Assembly: GCF_008728195.1 (NCBI RefSeq)
Contig: NZ_CP031598.1
Coordinates: 4,278,001 to 4,342,000, forward strand
Direction of reading: 5' to 3'
DNA length: 64,000 bases
Origin: Roseovarius indicus
GTDB lineage: Bacteria; Pseudomonadota; Alphaproteobacteria; Rhodobacterales; Rhodobacteraceae
Part shown: piece by piece, positions 32,567-40,200 of the stretch
How the letters are laid out: each line of letters opens with the position of its first letter
How positions within the stretch are numbered: the stretch's first letter is position 1
Position numbers and translations under genes: made by a program
Notes under the pieces: model-generated
The model's input: only the letters and a program-made list of their open reading frames with translations
What the model was told of the DNA's origin: nothing
The model's database searches: none

Positions 32567-33648
32567 CGCGCCCCCTCCTTGAACTGGCCGATCGCATGCG
32601 CCACCCGCCGGCAGGACGGCTCGTCGCCAATGGTGATCCGCAGGCAATGCGGCAGGTTGTACCCGGCCACCCGCCGCACGATCAGACCCTCCGACTTGAG
32701 ATACTCGTCACAGGCCTCGGCCTCGTCCTGGCTGGCAAAACGGGCGAGGATGAAGTTCGCGGTCGAGGTGTCCGACGGCACCCCCTTCTCGGCCAGCGCC
32801 TCGGCCAGCCACGCCCGCAGGCGGGTGTTGTCGGCCCGGCATTTCGCGGCCCATTCGATGTCGCGCACCGCGGCTTCGGCCGTCACCAGCGCGGCGGTCG
32901 ACAGGTTGAACGGCCCCCGGATACGGTTCAGCACGTCGATCACATGCGCCGGGCCATAGCCCCAGCCCACGCGCAGCCCGCCCAGCCCATACAGTTTCGA
33001 GAATGTCCGCGTCATCACCACGTTGTCGCGCATATCGACCAGCGCGGCACCGCCGTCGTAATTCTCGACATACTCGGCATATGCCCCGTCGACGACCAGC
33101 AATACCTGCTTGGGCAGCTTCTCGGCCAGCCGGCCCAGCTCGGCCTCGCCGATCATCGTGCCGGTGGGGTTGTTGGGGTTGGCGATGAAGACCAGCTTGG
33201 TCTGCTTGGTGCAGGCGGCGAGGATCGCGTCGACATCCGTCACCCGCTCACGCTCACGCACCTCCACGGGCGTCGCCCCGTTGGCCTGCGCGCTGATCTT
33301 GTAGATCGCGAACCCGTGCTCGGTATGGATCACCTCGTCACCGGGCCCGGCATAGGCCTGGCACAACAGGCTCAGGATCTCGTCACTGCCGACCCCGCAG
33401 ATCACCCGCTCCGGGTCGAGCCCGTGCACCTCGCCGATCGCCGCGCGCAGCTTTTCATGCCCGGTCGAAGGATAGCGGTGCAGGTCGAACCCGGCCTTCC
33501 GAAAGGCCTCCTTCGCGGCTTCGCTTGGCCCGAACGGGTTCTCGTTCGAGCTCAGCTTGACCACGTTCTCGACCCCGTCGACCTTCGACGAGCCGCCCAC
33601 GTAGGGCGAGATATCCAGAATACCCGGCTGCGGCTTGATTTTCGTCAT
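32563..33648 (-). CDS. hisC: Histidinol-phosphate aminotransferase
   Basis: A fold-type I PLP aminotransferase of 361 residues. The PLP lysine is Lys218 in [15 protein letters not shown], and the NPNNPTG and LSSNENPFG blocks are typical. HisC acts in histidine synthesis and, in bacteria with a hisC-tyrC pair like this, often also transaminates prephenate or aromatic keto acids (established for several species, inferred here). Start ATG 33648; upstream residues in the frame are spurious. Confidence 0.93.
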   Translation of the reverse strand: MTKIKPQPGILDISPYVGGSSKVDGVENVVKLSSNENPFGPSEAAKEAFRKAGFDLHRYPSTGHEKLRAAIGEVHGLDPERVICGVGSDEILSLLCQAYAGPGDEVIHTEHGFAIYKISAQANGATPVEVRERERVTDVDAILAACTKQTKLVFIANPNNPTGTMIGEAELGRLAEKLPKQVLLVVDGAYAEYVENYDGGAALVDMRDNVVMTRTFSKLYGLGGLRVGWGYGPAHVIDVLNRIRGPFNLSTAALVTAEAAVRDIEWAAKCRADNTRLRAWLAEALAEKGVPSDTSTANFILARFASQDEAEACDEYLKSEGLIVRRVAGYNLPHCLRITIGDEPSCRRVAHAIGQFKEGAR

Positions 33649-33703
33649 GAGCTTGCTCCTTCCGGGCCTTGTATCGGCGGGAAATCGCCTTGGCCAGAAC
33701 AAA

Positions 33704-33736
33704 CAAAAAGGCCGCGGCGGTCCCCCGTCGCGGCCC
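33704..33736 (-). terminator. Rho-independent terminator of rpsD
   Basis: Read on the minus strand, GGCCGCG pairs with CGCGGCC across 33710-33735, followed by TTTTTG. It lies 22 bp after the rpsD stop and separates it from hisC. Confidence 0.8.
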
Positions 33737-33757
33737 CTGTGCTGTTGCAGAAACGCC

Positions 33758-34378
33758 TTAGTTCTGCGCGTAGAATTCGATGACGAGGTTCGGTTCCATC
33801 ATCACCGGGTAGGGCACGTCGCCCAGGCCCGGGGTGCGAACGAACTTCGCGGTCATCTTGGTGTGGTCGGCATCGATGTAATCGGGCACGTCACGCTCGG
33901 CCAGTTGCACGGCTTCCAGCAGAACGGCCAGTTGCTTCGACCGGTTGCGAACCTCGATGACGTCGCCTTCCTTCACGCGGTAGGAGGGGATGTTGACCTT
34001 CTGGCCGTTCACACGCACGTGGCCGTGGTTCACGAACTGGCGGGCGGCGAACATGGTCGGCACGAACTTGGCGCGATACACAACGGCGTCGAGGCGGCGC
34101 TCGAGCAGGCCGATGAGGTTCTCACCGGTGTCGCCGCGCACACGCTCGGCCTCGGCAAAGATGCGGCGGAACTGTTTCTCGGTCAGGTCGCCGTAATAGC
34201 CTTTCAGCTTCTGCTTGGCGCGCAGCTGCAGGCCGAAGTCGGACATCTTGCCCTTGCGGCGCTGGCCGTGCTGGCCCGGGCCGAATTCGCGGCGGTTGAC
34301 GGGGGATTTCGGACGGCCCCAGATGTTTTCGCCCATCCGGCGGTCGATTTTGTACTTGGCAGACGTGCGTTTTGTCAC
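33758..34378 (-). CDS. rpsD: 30S ribosomal protein S4
   Basis: A 206-residue S4 with the complete S4 RNA-binding fold. The N-terminal [19 protein letters not shown] and the S4 domain block [20 protein letters not shown] followed by [17 protein letters not shown] are standard. S4 starts 30S assembly and binds 16S rRNA. The alphaproteobacterial form without the zinc Cys at the N-terminus. Monocistronic, with a terminator. Confidence 0.98.
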   Translation of the reverse strand: MTKRTSAKYKIDRRMGENIWGRPKSPVNRREFGPGQHGQRRKGKMSDFGLQLRAKQKLKGYYGDLTEKQFRRIFAEAERVRGDTGENLIGLLERRLDAVVYRAKFVPTMFAARQFVNHGHVRVNGQKVNIPSYRVKEGDVIEVRNRSKQLAVLLEAVQLAERDVPDYIDADHTKMTAKFVRTPGLGDVPYPVMMEPNLVIEFYAQN

Positions 34379-34547
34379 GGCTGATCTCCTTCGTTCAGGG
34401 TTTCGAAGGGCGTTGTCCTCTCCCCGGATTTGGCCGGGGTGACAGGAATCCCCTCGCGGGGGCCACCAACACCAATGAAAGCGCGCTTATACAGGCGCGC
34501 AGGGCGGTGTCAACAGCATTGGGCGCCCATTCCGACGCCCCTCCTGC

Positions 34548-34613
34548 ATGTTGCCGGAAATACTCCGCGTATCGGCATAGGGGGCAACGCCCCCAACGCC
34601 ATATCCCCTCAAG
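34548..34613. repeat. Rhodobacterales-type intergenic repeat
   Basis: On the minus strand this holds GGGGGCGTTGCCCCC (hairpin), then GGAGTATTTCC. The same arrangement with GGGGGCGCTGCCCCC and GGGGTATTTG occurs at 1886-1947 after phnM. The repeat lies between the rpsD promoter region and the Hint gene stop. Confidence 0.5.
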
Positions 34614-35673
34614 CCGCCTCGTGCATCAGGATCGCCGCCTCCGACGTGTTCAGGTTCCGCCGCGCGAAACCGCCATACGCCCTCGGCTCGTGTTCTAGGC
34701 TCGGGTTGATCTCCAGAAGCCGCACCCTGTCCCCGGCATCCAGCGTCGACAGTGCGGCCGAGGCCGGGTGAAAGCTCTCCGTCTCCACCCCGTTGGCCCA
34801 CAGCACCTGGTGGCGCGGCAGAAGCAGATGGATGTATGTCACCTCGCGCAGGCCCATGTCGAAGGTGATCGAGCCATTGTTCACGAGGTCCTTGGCCGAC
34901 ACCAGCACCTCGGGCGTGTTGAACAGCGCCCGCGCCACTGGTCCCTTCACCAGCATTCGGTGCTCGGGCGAGACCAGCAATTCCTGGTCGGGCTGATGGA
35001 TACCCAGCCCCCCGGCCCTGATCCGCACCGGCCGCAAATGCGGCATCGCGAACAGCCGCGCGCCGGTCATCCGGCGCCGGCCGATCCACTGAACCGGCTG
35101 CGCGCCGTTATCCTTGGTCTGAACGTAATCGCCCTCGCGAAACTCCTCGACCAGCCTCGGCCCCTCCGGCGTCTCGATCCGCGTGCCCGGGGTGAAACAG
35201 ATGACCCCGCCGGTTTCCGGCCCGGTGGCGTTCTGCGCCAACGTGTCGAGCGAGTGATGCACGACCCACATTTCCCGCAGTTTCGGCGGAATGTCATCCA
35301 CGAACATCAGCAACGGCGGCGCGCCGGCGCCCACGGGCACGACCGTGACGTTGTACGCCTTCAGCCCGTCGGTCACCACGAAACCGATATCGGCCAGCGG
35401 CTCGGACGGCTCCACCTCTTCGATGTTTCGCGTATTCGTCTTGGCCGCCGATACCAGCCGCCTGACAAGCTTCGCCGCGCACCGGCGGCTTGTCCCGTTT
35501 CCGTTCGCCCCTTCCAGCCGCAGCACACCGCTTGGCCCGTCAATCCGCACGATATCCCCGTGCCACGACCAGGTCGTGCCAACGGCCAGGGATTCCACCG
35601 GAGCACCGGTCAAGCCGTCTACTTCCGTCTGCGACCATGAAATGACGAACGCGCCACGATAGCCCGTTCCCAT
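34609..35673 (-). CDS. Hint (hedgehog/intein) domain protein
   Basis: The 354-residue protein has a Hint_2-type domain starting at Cys159 (ICFTPGTRIETPEGPRLVEE), with the SPEHRMLV and LLPRHQVLWANGVETES blocks that form the rest of the fold. The N-terminal 155 residues are beta-rich and unrecognised (TWSWHGDIVRIDGP). Such proteins are frequent in Roseobacters and some cleave themselves, but whether this one is active cannot be read. No signal peptide is seen. Start ATG 35673. Confidence 0.8.
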   Translation of the reverse strand: MGTGYRGAFVISWSQTEVDGLTGAPVESLAVGTTWSWHGDIVRIDGPSGVLRLEGANGNGTSRRCAAKLVRRLVSAAKTNTRNIEEVEPSEPLADIGFVVTDGLKAYNVTVVPVGAGAPPLLMFVDDIPPKLREMWVVHHSLDTLAQNATGPETGGVICFTPGTRIETPEGPRLVEEFREGDYVQTKDNGAQPVQWIGRRRMTGARLFAMPHLRPVRIRAGGLGIHQPDQELLVSPEHRMLVKGPVARALFNTPEVLVSAKDLVNNGSITFDMGLREVTYIHLLLPRHQVLWANGVETESFHPASAALSTLDAGDRVRLLEINPSLEHEPRAYGGFARRNLNTSEAAILMHEAA

Positions 35674-35791
35674 TACCTGTCGTCCTGCCTCTGTTTCTTT
35701 TTTATTTGGCCGAACGCTAGCAAATCCGAATCACCTTGGAAACCCTTCACAAAGAAGGTTTTTTCAGAATGTGATCCGAAGCTGCACGGAA

Positions 35792-36027
35792 CCCACAACC
35801 TGTGGCTACCGCTAGGTGCTGAACCCTTTGCCAAGGCACGTGAGCCCTAGGAAACACTTGTGCCCGCCCGGACGCACCAGGGCAGACCGCCCCGCCCGCG
35901 CCTCGACAAAGGGGCGCACCCCACCCGTGCGAGACCGTAATCGCCCTGCCCGGCGCAGCCCGGGGCGATCACACGACGCGGGTCACGTCCCAGGCGACTC
36001 GCACAGGTAGAAGGCAGAGCTGTTGGC
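35792..36027. ncRNA. Candidate structured RNA, unidentified
   Basis: Several stems can be drawn here. GTGCGAG (35927-35933) pairs with CTCGCAC (35998-36004), and inside it ATCGCCC (35940-35946) pairs with GGGCGAT (35963-35969). Upstream, CTAGG and GCT (35812-35820) pair with AGC and CCTAG (35843-35850), and CCACA-ACC-TGTGG is at 35793-35805. GCCAA near 35830 can pair with TTGGC at 36023-36027. I could not match it to RNase P, tmRNA, SRP RNA or a known riboswitch; 6S RNA was considered but not shown. Strand unknown. Confidence 0.3.
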
Positions 36028-36125
36028 GCGCATTTCCGTCTTTTGCAGGGTCTTCCCACAAAGAAATCCAAAAAAGAATCTTTCGAAACCAATGCTTTGC
36101 GGGGATCTGGCGGGCAAATGCCATT

Positions 36126-36167
36126 AAGTGTATTTACAACACTTATTGTTGGTGTCATAACTACACC
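36126..36167 (+). promoter_or_regulatory. Paired GTGT-N7-ACAC dyads, copy A
   Basis: Two inverted repeats of the same design lie 24 bp apart centre to centre: AAGTGT-N7-ACACTT (36126-36144) and GGTGT-N7-ACACC (36151-36167). They sit about 60-100 bp upstream of the peptide start codon and recur in copy B, as expected for a two-site operator of a dimeric regulator. The regulator is not identifiable here. Confidence 0.6.
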
Positions 36168-36223
36168 ATCGAAACACGGCAACACCGCCAAACACACAAC
36201 ACCACACACAAAGGATCGAAACA

Positions 36224-36444
36224 ATGTTCAAGACCATCATCACCGCCGCCCTCTTCGCAACCGTCGCAGCCACCGCAAACGCCGCCATCTCCGACAGCTT
36301 CGACATCGACACCTCCAGCCTCACCCCCCGGCCGCATCGCAAACCGTCACCGAAGAGGCCGCCATCGACACCGCCTATTACTGCGAATGGGTCACCGTCT
36401 ACGACTACTACGGCAACTGGGTCACCCTGTGGCAGTGCTACTGA
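36224..36444 (+). pseudogene. Frameshifted copy of the small secreted peptide gene
   Basis: The first 35 codons match the intact gene at 36864 almost exactly, including the signal peptide MFKTIITAALFATVAATANA. A one-base deletion at the run of six C (36333-36338) shifts the frame. In the other frame the sequence continues as AAIDTAYYCEWVTVYDYYGN and ends WVTLWQCY before the stop at 36444, with only conservative changes from the intact copy. Read without correction, the frame runs past the terminator to 36661. A recent mutation, a sequencing error in the C run, or slippage could explain it. Confidence 0.75.
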
Positions 36445-36485
36445 TCTTTCGCCCCTGAACCTCCCTCCCTCCTCCCAGAGCACCT

Positions 36486-36511
36486 GGCCCGCCAATCGGC
36501 GGGCCTTTTTT
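36486..36511 (+). terminator. Terminator of peptide gene copy A
   Basis: GGCCCGCC-AATC-GGCGGGCC (36486-36505) followed by TTTTTT. Almost the same hairpin follows copy B. Confidence 0.92.
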
Positions 36512-36765
36512 CGTGCGGGGATCGCTTTGGGGAATAGCGGAGGCCTCACAGAGCCCTGTGCTGGCCGCGTCGGGTGTTGGCCGTGGATACCAGCACTCCG
36601 AAGGCGAATTGCCCTGCCGTTCGTGGAAACCCGACCGACTCGGCCTGGGTCGTGTCCATGAGTCCGGGGGCGTCTCGCTGGTTCGTGTCGCTATCCCCGG
36701 CCAACATCCAAATTTGAATCGTTGGATTCCAATGGCTTACGCGAAATATACCGCAATCAGCCATT

Positions 36766-36807
36766 AAGTGTCTTTACAACACTAATACTTGGTGTCATAT
36801 ATACACC
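36766..36807 (+). promoter_or_regulatory. Paired GTGT-N7-ACAC dyads, copy B
   Basis: The same two dyads as in copy A: AAGTGT-N7-ACACTA (36766-36784) and GGTGT-N7-ACACC (36791-36807). The half-sites are kept although spacer bases between them differ from copy A (CTTTACA against ATTTACA; CATATAT against CATAACT), which supports function. Confidence 0.6.
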
Positions 36808-36863
36808 ATCAAGACACGGCAACACCGCCACACACACAACACCACACCGAAAGGACCAAGACA

Positions 36864-37085
36864 ATGTTCAAGACCATCATCACCGCCGCCCTCTTCGCAA
36901 CCGTCGCAGCAACCGCAAACGCCGCCATCTCCGACAGCTTCGACATCGACACCTCCAGCCTCACCCCTCCCGCCGCCTCGCAATCCCTCGCCGAAGAGGC
37001 CGCCATCGACACCGCCTACTACTGTGAATGGATCACCGTCTACGACTACTGGGGCAACTGGGTCACCGTATGGCAGTGCTACTGA
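36864..37085 (+). CDS. Small secreted aromatic-rich peptide, 73 aa
   Basis: The precursor has a clear signal peptide (MFKTIITAALFATVAATANA, cut probably after residue 20). The mature part of about 53 residues has an acidic front (ISDSFDIDTSS), a Pro/Ala/Ser linker and an aromatic tail YYCEWITVYDYWGNWVTVWQ ending CY. The tail has two Cys 17 residues apart, able to form one disulfide, and nine Tyr/Trp in 22 residues. I do not recognise the family. It has its own promoter dyads and terminator and lies about 145 bp upstream of the TIR gene. A toxin, signal or surface peptide are all possible. Confidence 0.8.
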   Translation: MFKTIITAALFATVAATANAAISDSFDIDTSSLTPPAASQSLAEEAAIDTAYYCEWITVYDYWGNWVTVWQCY

Positions 37086-37109
37086 ACTCACCCAAACCCC
37101 AAACGAAAA

Positions 37110-37135
37110 GGCCCGCCAAAAAGGCGGGCCTTCTT
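37110..37135 (+). terminator. Terminator of peptide gene copy B
   Basis: GGCCCGCC-AAAAA-GGCGGGCC (37110-37130) followed by TTCTTTTC. It separates the peptide transcript from the TIR gene, whose promoter must lie in 37131-37228 unless there is read-through. Confidence 0.88.
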
Positions 37136-37228
37136 TTCGTTCCGACGGAATCCCGCCCGCCCCACGTAAGACTTGAAACCGGGCCGCGGCTGTGGCTGTC
37201 TTTGAAAAAGAGGGGGGTCGCGCGCGAC

Positions 37229-40200
37229 ATGGCGACTGTGTTCCTGAGCCACGCAACCAAGGACGACGCCCTGACCGGCGACCTTTTGCGGTGGCTGCAC
37301 GAGAACGGCTTTCGCGACACCTTCGTCGACCATCTCGACATTCTCGGCGGCGACAACTGGACAGACCGCCTGCGCGATCAGGCCGCGGCCTGCCGGGTCG
37401 TGATCTGCGTGCTGACCGAAAACTGGCTCAATTCCTCCGACTGCTTCAACGAGTTCCAAGCCGCCTGGTACATGGGCAAGAGCATCCTGCCGCTGTTCTT
37501 CGTCGATATCGACGCCCCCGGCAGCGGAGAGCCCGCCCGCCGTTTGGGCCGGGTGCTGGCGGAAACGCAGGGGATTGACTTGCGTGGGGCGATTGGCCCC
37601 GACGGCACGGTCGACCTCGCGCGTGATCCCGACACCGCCGACCTGCTGGCGCGCAGCCTGCGGGCCTTCGGGGCCCAATCCGAGATCGGCCTCGACCCCA
37701 CGGCGTTTTCCATCGACCCTGCCGCGCGCCCCACGCCCTTTCCCGGCCTCGTCTCCTTCGGTGACCGGGATGCCGACGCGGCCATCTTCTACGGCCGCTC
37801 GCGCGAGATTGCCGAGGCAATCGAGGAACTCCGTTCGATGCGCGCCAATGCCGACCGGCGGCCGCTGGCCATTCTCGGCGTCTCGGGCGCGGGCAAGTCG
37901 TCGTTCCTCAAAGCCGGTATCCTGCCCCGGCTGAGGCGCGAGCCACGCTCCTGGCTGCCCCTTCGCGCCTTCCGCCCCGGCATCGACGGGCTCGACGGCT
38001 TTGCACGGGCCATATCGCAAACGCTGGCCGATCATGGCGCGGTGGAGGCACCGGGCGACATCCGCGCAATGCTGGAGTCCGCCCTGGCACAGGGCGAAAC
38101 CGCCGGGGCCGCGGCGCTCGACGAGGTGCTCGACCGCCTGTCCGGGAAACTGCGCGGCGCCGCCGGCTCGCCCGGCGCGACCATCCTCATCAGCGTCGAT
38201 CAGGTCGAGGAGCTGCTCCGTGACGACAGCCCGTCCACGGCCGGCCTTATCGCCTACCTCGCCGCCGCCAACGAGGGCCGACGCGGCTGGATGACCGTGA
38301 TGACCATCCGCGCCGACCGCCTCCCCGATCTGCAGGCCCATCCCGGCTTCGGCCAGCTCAAGACCCGCGGCTACGACCTGCGCCAGATGCCGCCCTTCCG
38401 CTTCAGCGACGTGATGGAACAGCCCGCCGCCCGCTACGGAGTGCGCCTTGCCCCCGAGCTGGTCGACGCCCTGATGGACGACGCCCCCCAGCGCGACGCC
38501 CTGCCGCTTCTGGCCTTTGCCCTGCAACGGCTCTGGGACCAGTTCAGCGCCGACAAGGAACTGCTTCTGGAGGATTACCAGCGCCTCGGCCGACTGTCCG
38601 GCCTTCTGCGTGACGCCGCCGAGCGGGCCCTGGCCGGGCTCGCCCCGGGCGACGACACCGGCCCGCCACCGGGCCAGCCCAGGGATCGCGCCAGGCTTGC
38701 CGAAGGCTGTTTCATCCCGACCCTCGTGGACGTCGATGCCGACGGCAAGGCCACACGGCGCACCGCCTTCTGGGCCGAGTTCACCCCCGACGAGCAAACC
38801 CTTCTGCGGCAATTCGAGGCGTGGCGCCTCGTCGTCCGCCGCGGCGTGGGCGTAGAGGCGACGGTCGAGGTCGCGCACGAGGCGCTCTTCCGCGAGTGGG
38901 ACCGGATGCAAGCCTGGCTCGAGCCCGAGATCGCCCGCATCGGCACCCTGCGCGGGATCAGCGACGCCGCCCGCGCATGGGATCAGTCGGACCGCAACGC
39001 CAGCCTTCTTACCCATCGCGGCCAGCGCCTCGCCGACGCCCGCGCCCTTCTGGCCGCCCCCCGTTACCGTGAAAGGCTGGGCGCCACCGAGCGCGCCTAT
39101 CTCGCCGCCTGCGCCGCCCTCCGGCGGCGGGGCATCCTGACCACCTCCGTCGCCGCCGGCGTGGCCGTGGCGGCCGTCGGGCTTGGCGTGTGGTCATGGC
39201 AGCAATCCGAGCGTCGCATGGTGGCCGAACGCGAGGCCGGCTTTACCGAGCGGGTCGAGGCCGCGATGCAGGCGCAGGACATCAGCACGCTGGAGAGCTT
39301 CACCTACTTCATCCTGCAAGACCCCTATGCCCGCACCCGCGACGACCGCTTCGCCATCCTTCGGCGGGTGCTGAGCTCCGCCAAGGCCACGGTCGACCCC
39401 GAATATGCCATCGCCGATTTCGCGCTCGAGGCGCTCGACGCGCCGGAAAACAGCCTTTTCGAGCTGGAATACTCGGCCGAGCGCGGCGTCGACGCCGAAC
39501 TCTTCCCGATCCTCTGGCGCCCGCGCGCCGACCGGATCGCCGCCGACTGGGGCCTGCCGGTGCCAGGGTTCCTTCAGCTGGTCGAGAACCCGGCTTTCCC
39601 GCCCCGCCGGGTCGTGATCCGACGGGCGGGGGACGTGGTGTTCGACGCCATGCTGCCCGAGACCGACGGCCGCCACATCCTCGATGCGGCGAAACTCGAC
39701 AGCGACGACCTGAAAGCGTTCTTCGAGGCCAACCGCGCCAGTTTTGCCTCGGCCGAGGCGGTCACCGGTTCGCCCGACCATTACTACGTGCCAGACTGGA
39801 GCGTGCCGATCTGGAACGCCGGGCGCGACCGCGAGGCAGGCAGCCGCGTGCTTCCCCCGGGCGCAGATTTCACCCTGCTCCTCGGCAACCTGATCGTCGA
39901 CGCGCCGCAGATCGTGCTCGACACCGCAGCGGTCGACTATTTCTTCCGCCGCTTCCCCGAGGCCTATGACATCACCGTCGACGAATACCTCGCCATTCGC
40001 GGGCCCCATGTGCGCGAAGACCTCATGGCGTGGCTCGACGCGGGCCATTCACTTGACGACATCCTGTTCAGCCTCGGCCTGATCGCAAGCTACGGGCCAC
40101 GCGAGACCGAGATCGACATGGCCGCGGCCCATGAGGGCGCCGCGTGGCAGGCCGGGCTTTACATGCACGGTCCGATCCGTCGCACGCGCCAGGTGGCGGC

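Larger units (their letters stand above)
35674..36223. other. Long intergenic region between Hint and peptide genes
   Basis: About 550 bp without a convincing gene. 35690-35765 is AT-rich and probably holds the Hint promoter; it includes CCTTC-ACAAA-GAAGG-TTTTTT at 35749-35769, a short terminator-like hairpin on the plus strand. 35790-36027 is GC-rich and densely self-complementary. 36061-36223 is AT-rich and holds the peptide-gene promoter. A 125-codon antisense frame (35847-36224) is rejected. Confidence 0.5.
36121..36444 (+). repeat. Direct repeat copy A (promoter plus peptide gene)
   Basis: This 324-bp block recurs at 36761-37085 with a period of exactly 640 bp to the start codon. Similarity covers the promoter dyads, a C/A-rich leader, the start codon and the whole reading frame. 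The stretch between the copies (36512-36760) is not duplicated. Confidence 0.92.
36445..36863. other. Spacer between peptide gene copies
   Basis: Contains the copy A terminator (36486-36511), about 250 bp without recognised gene (36512-36760), then the copy B promoter. The 250-bp unique part has no long open frame with gene-like composition and no repeats that I can see. Confidence 0.5.
36761..37085 (+). repeat. Direct repeat copy B (promoter plus peptide gene)
   Basis: Second copy of the block at 36121-36444. It is one base longer, because copy A has lost one C. Start codons lie at the same offset (103 bp) in each copy. Confidence 0.92.

Noticed and set aside
35749..35769. Terminator CCTTC-ACAAA-GAAGG-TTTTTT on the plus strand
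   Set aside because: The stem is only 5 bp and no plus-strand gene precedes it, so it is noted but not called.
35792..36027. RNase P, tmRNA or SRP RNA gene
   Set aside because: The conserved GAGGAAAGTCCGGGC, tag-coding AANDN-type and GGAAGGAAGCAG cores are not present on either strand.
35847..36224. 125-codon antisense frame over the peptide promoter
   Set aside because: It covers the duplicated operators and the structured stretch; low-quality composition and no match to the duplicate.
36224..36661. 145-residue protein read through from peptide copy A
   Set aside because: The extension is a frameshift product that passes the terminator; the duplicate shows the true frame.
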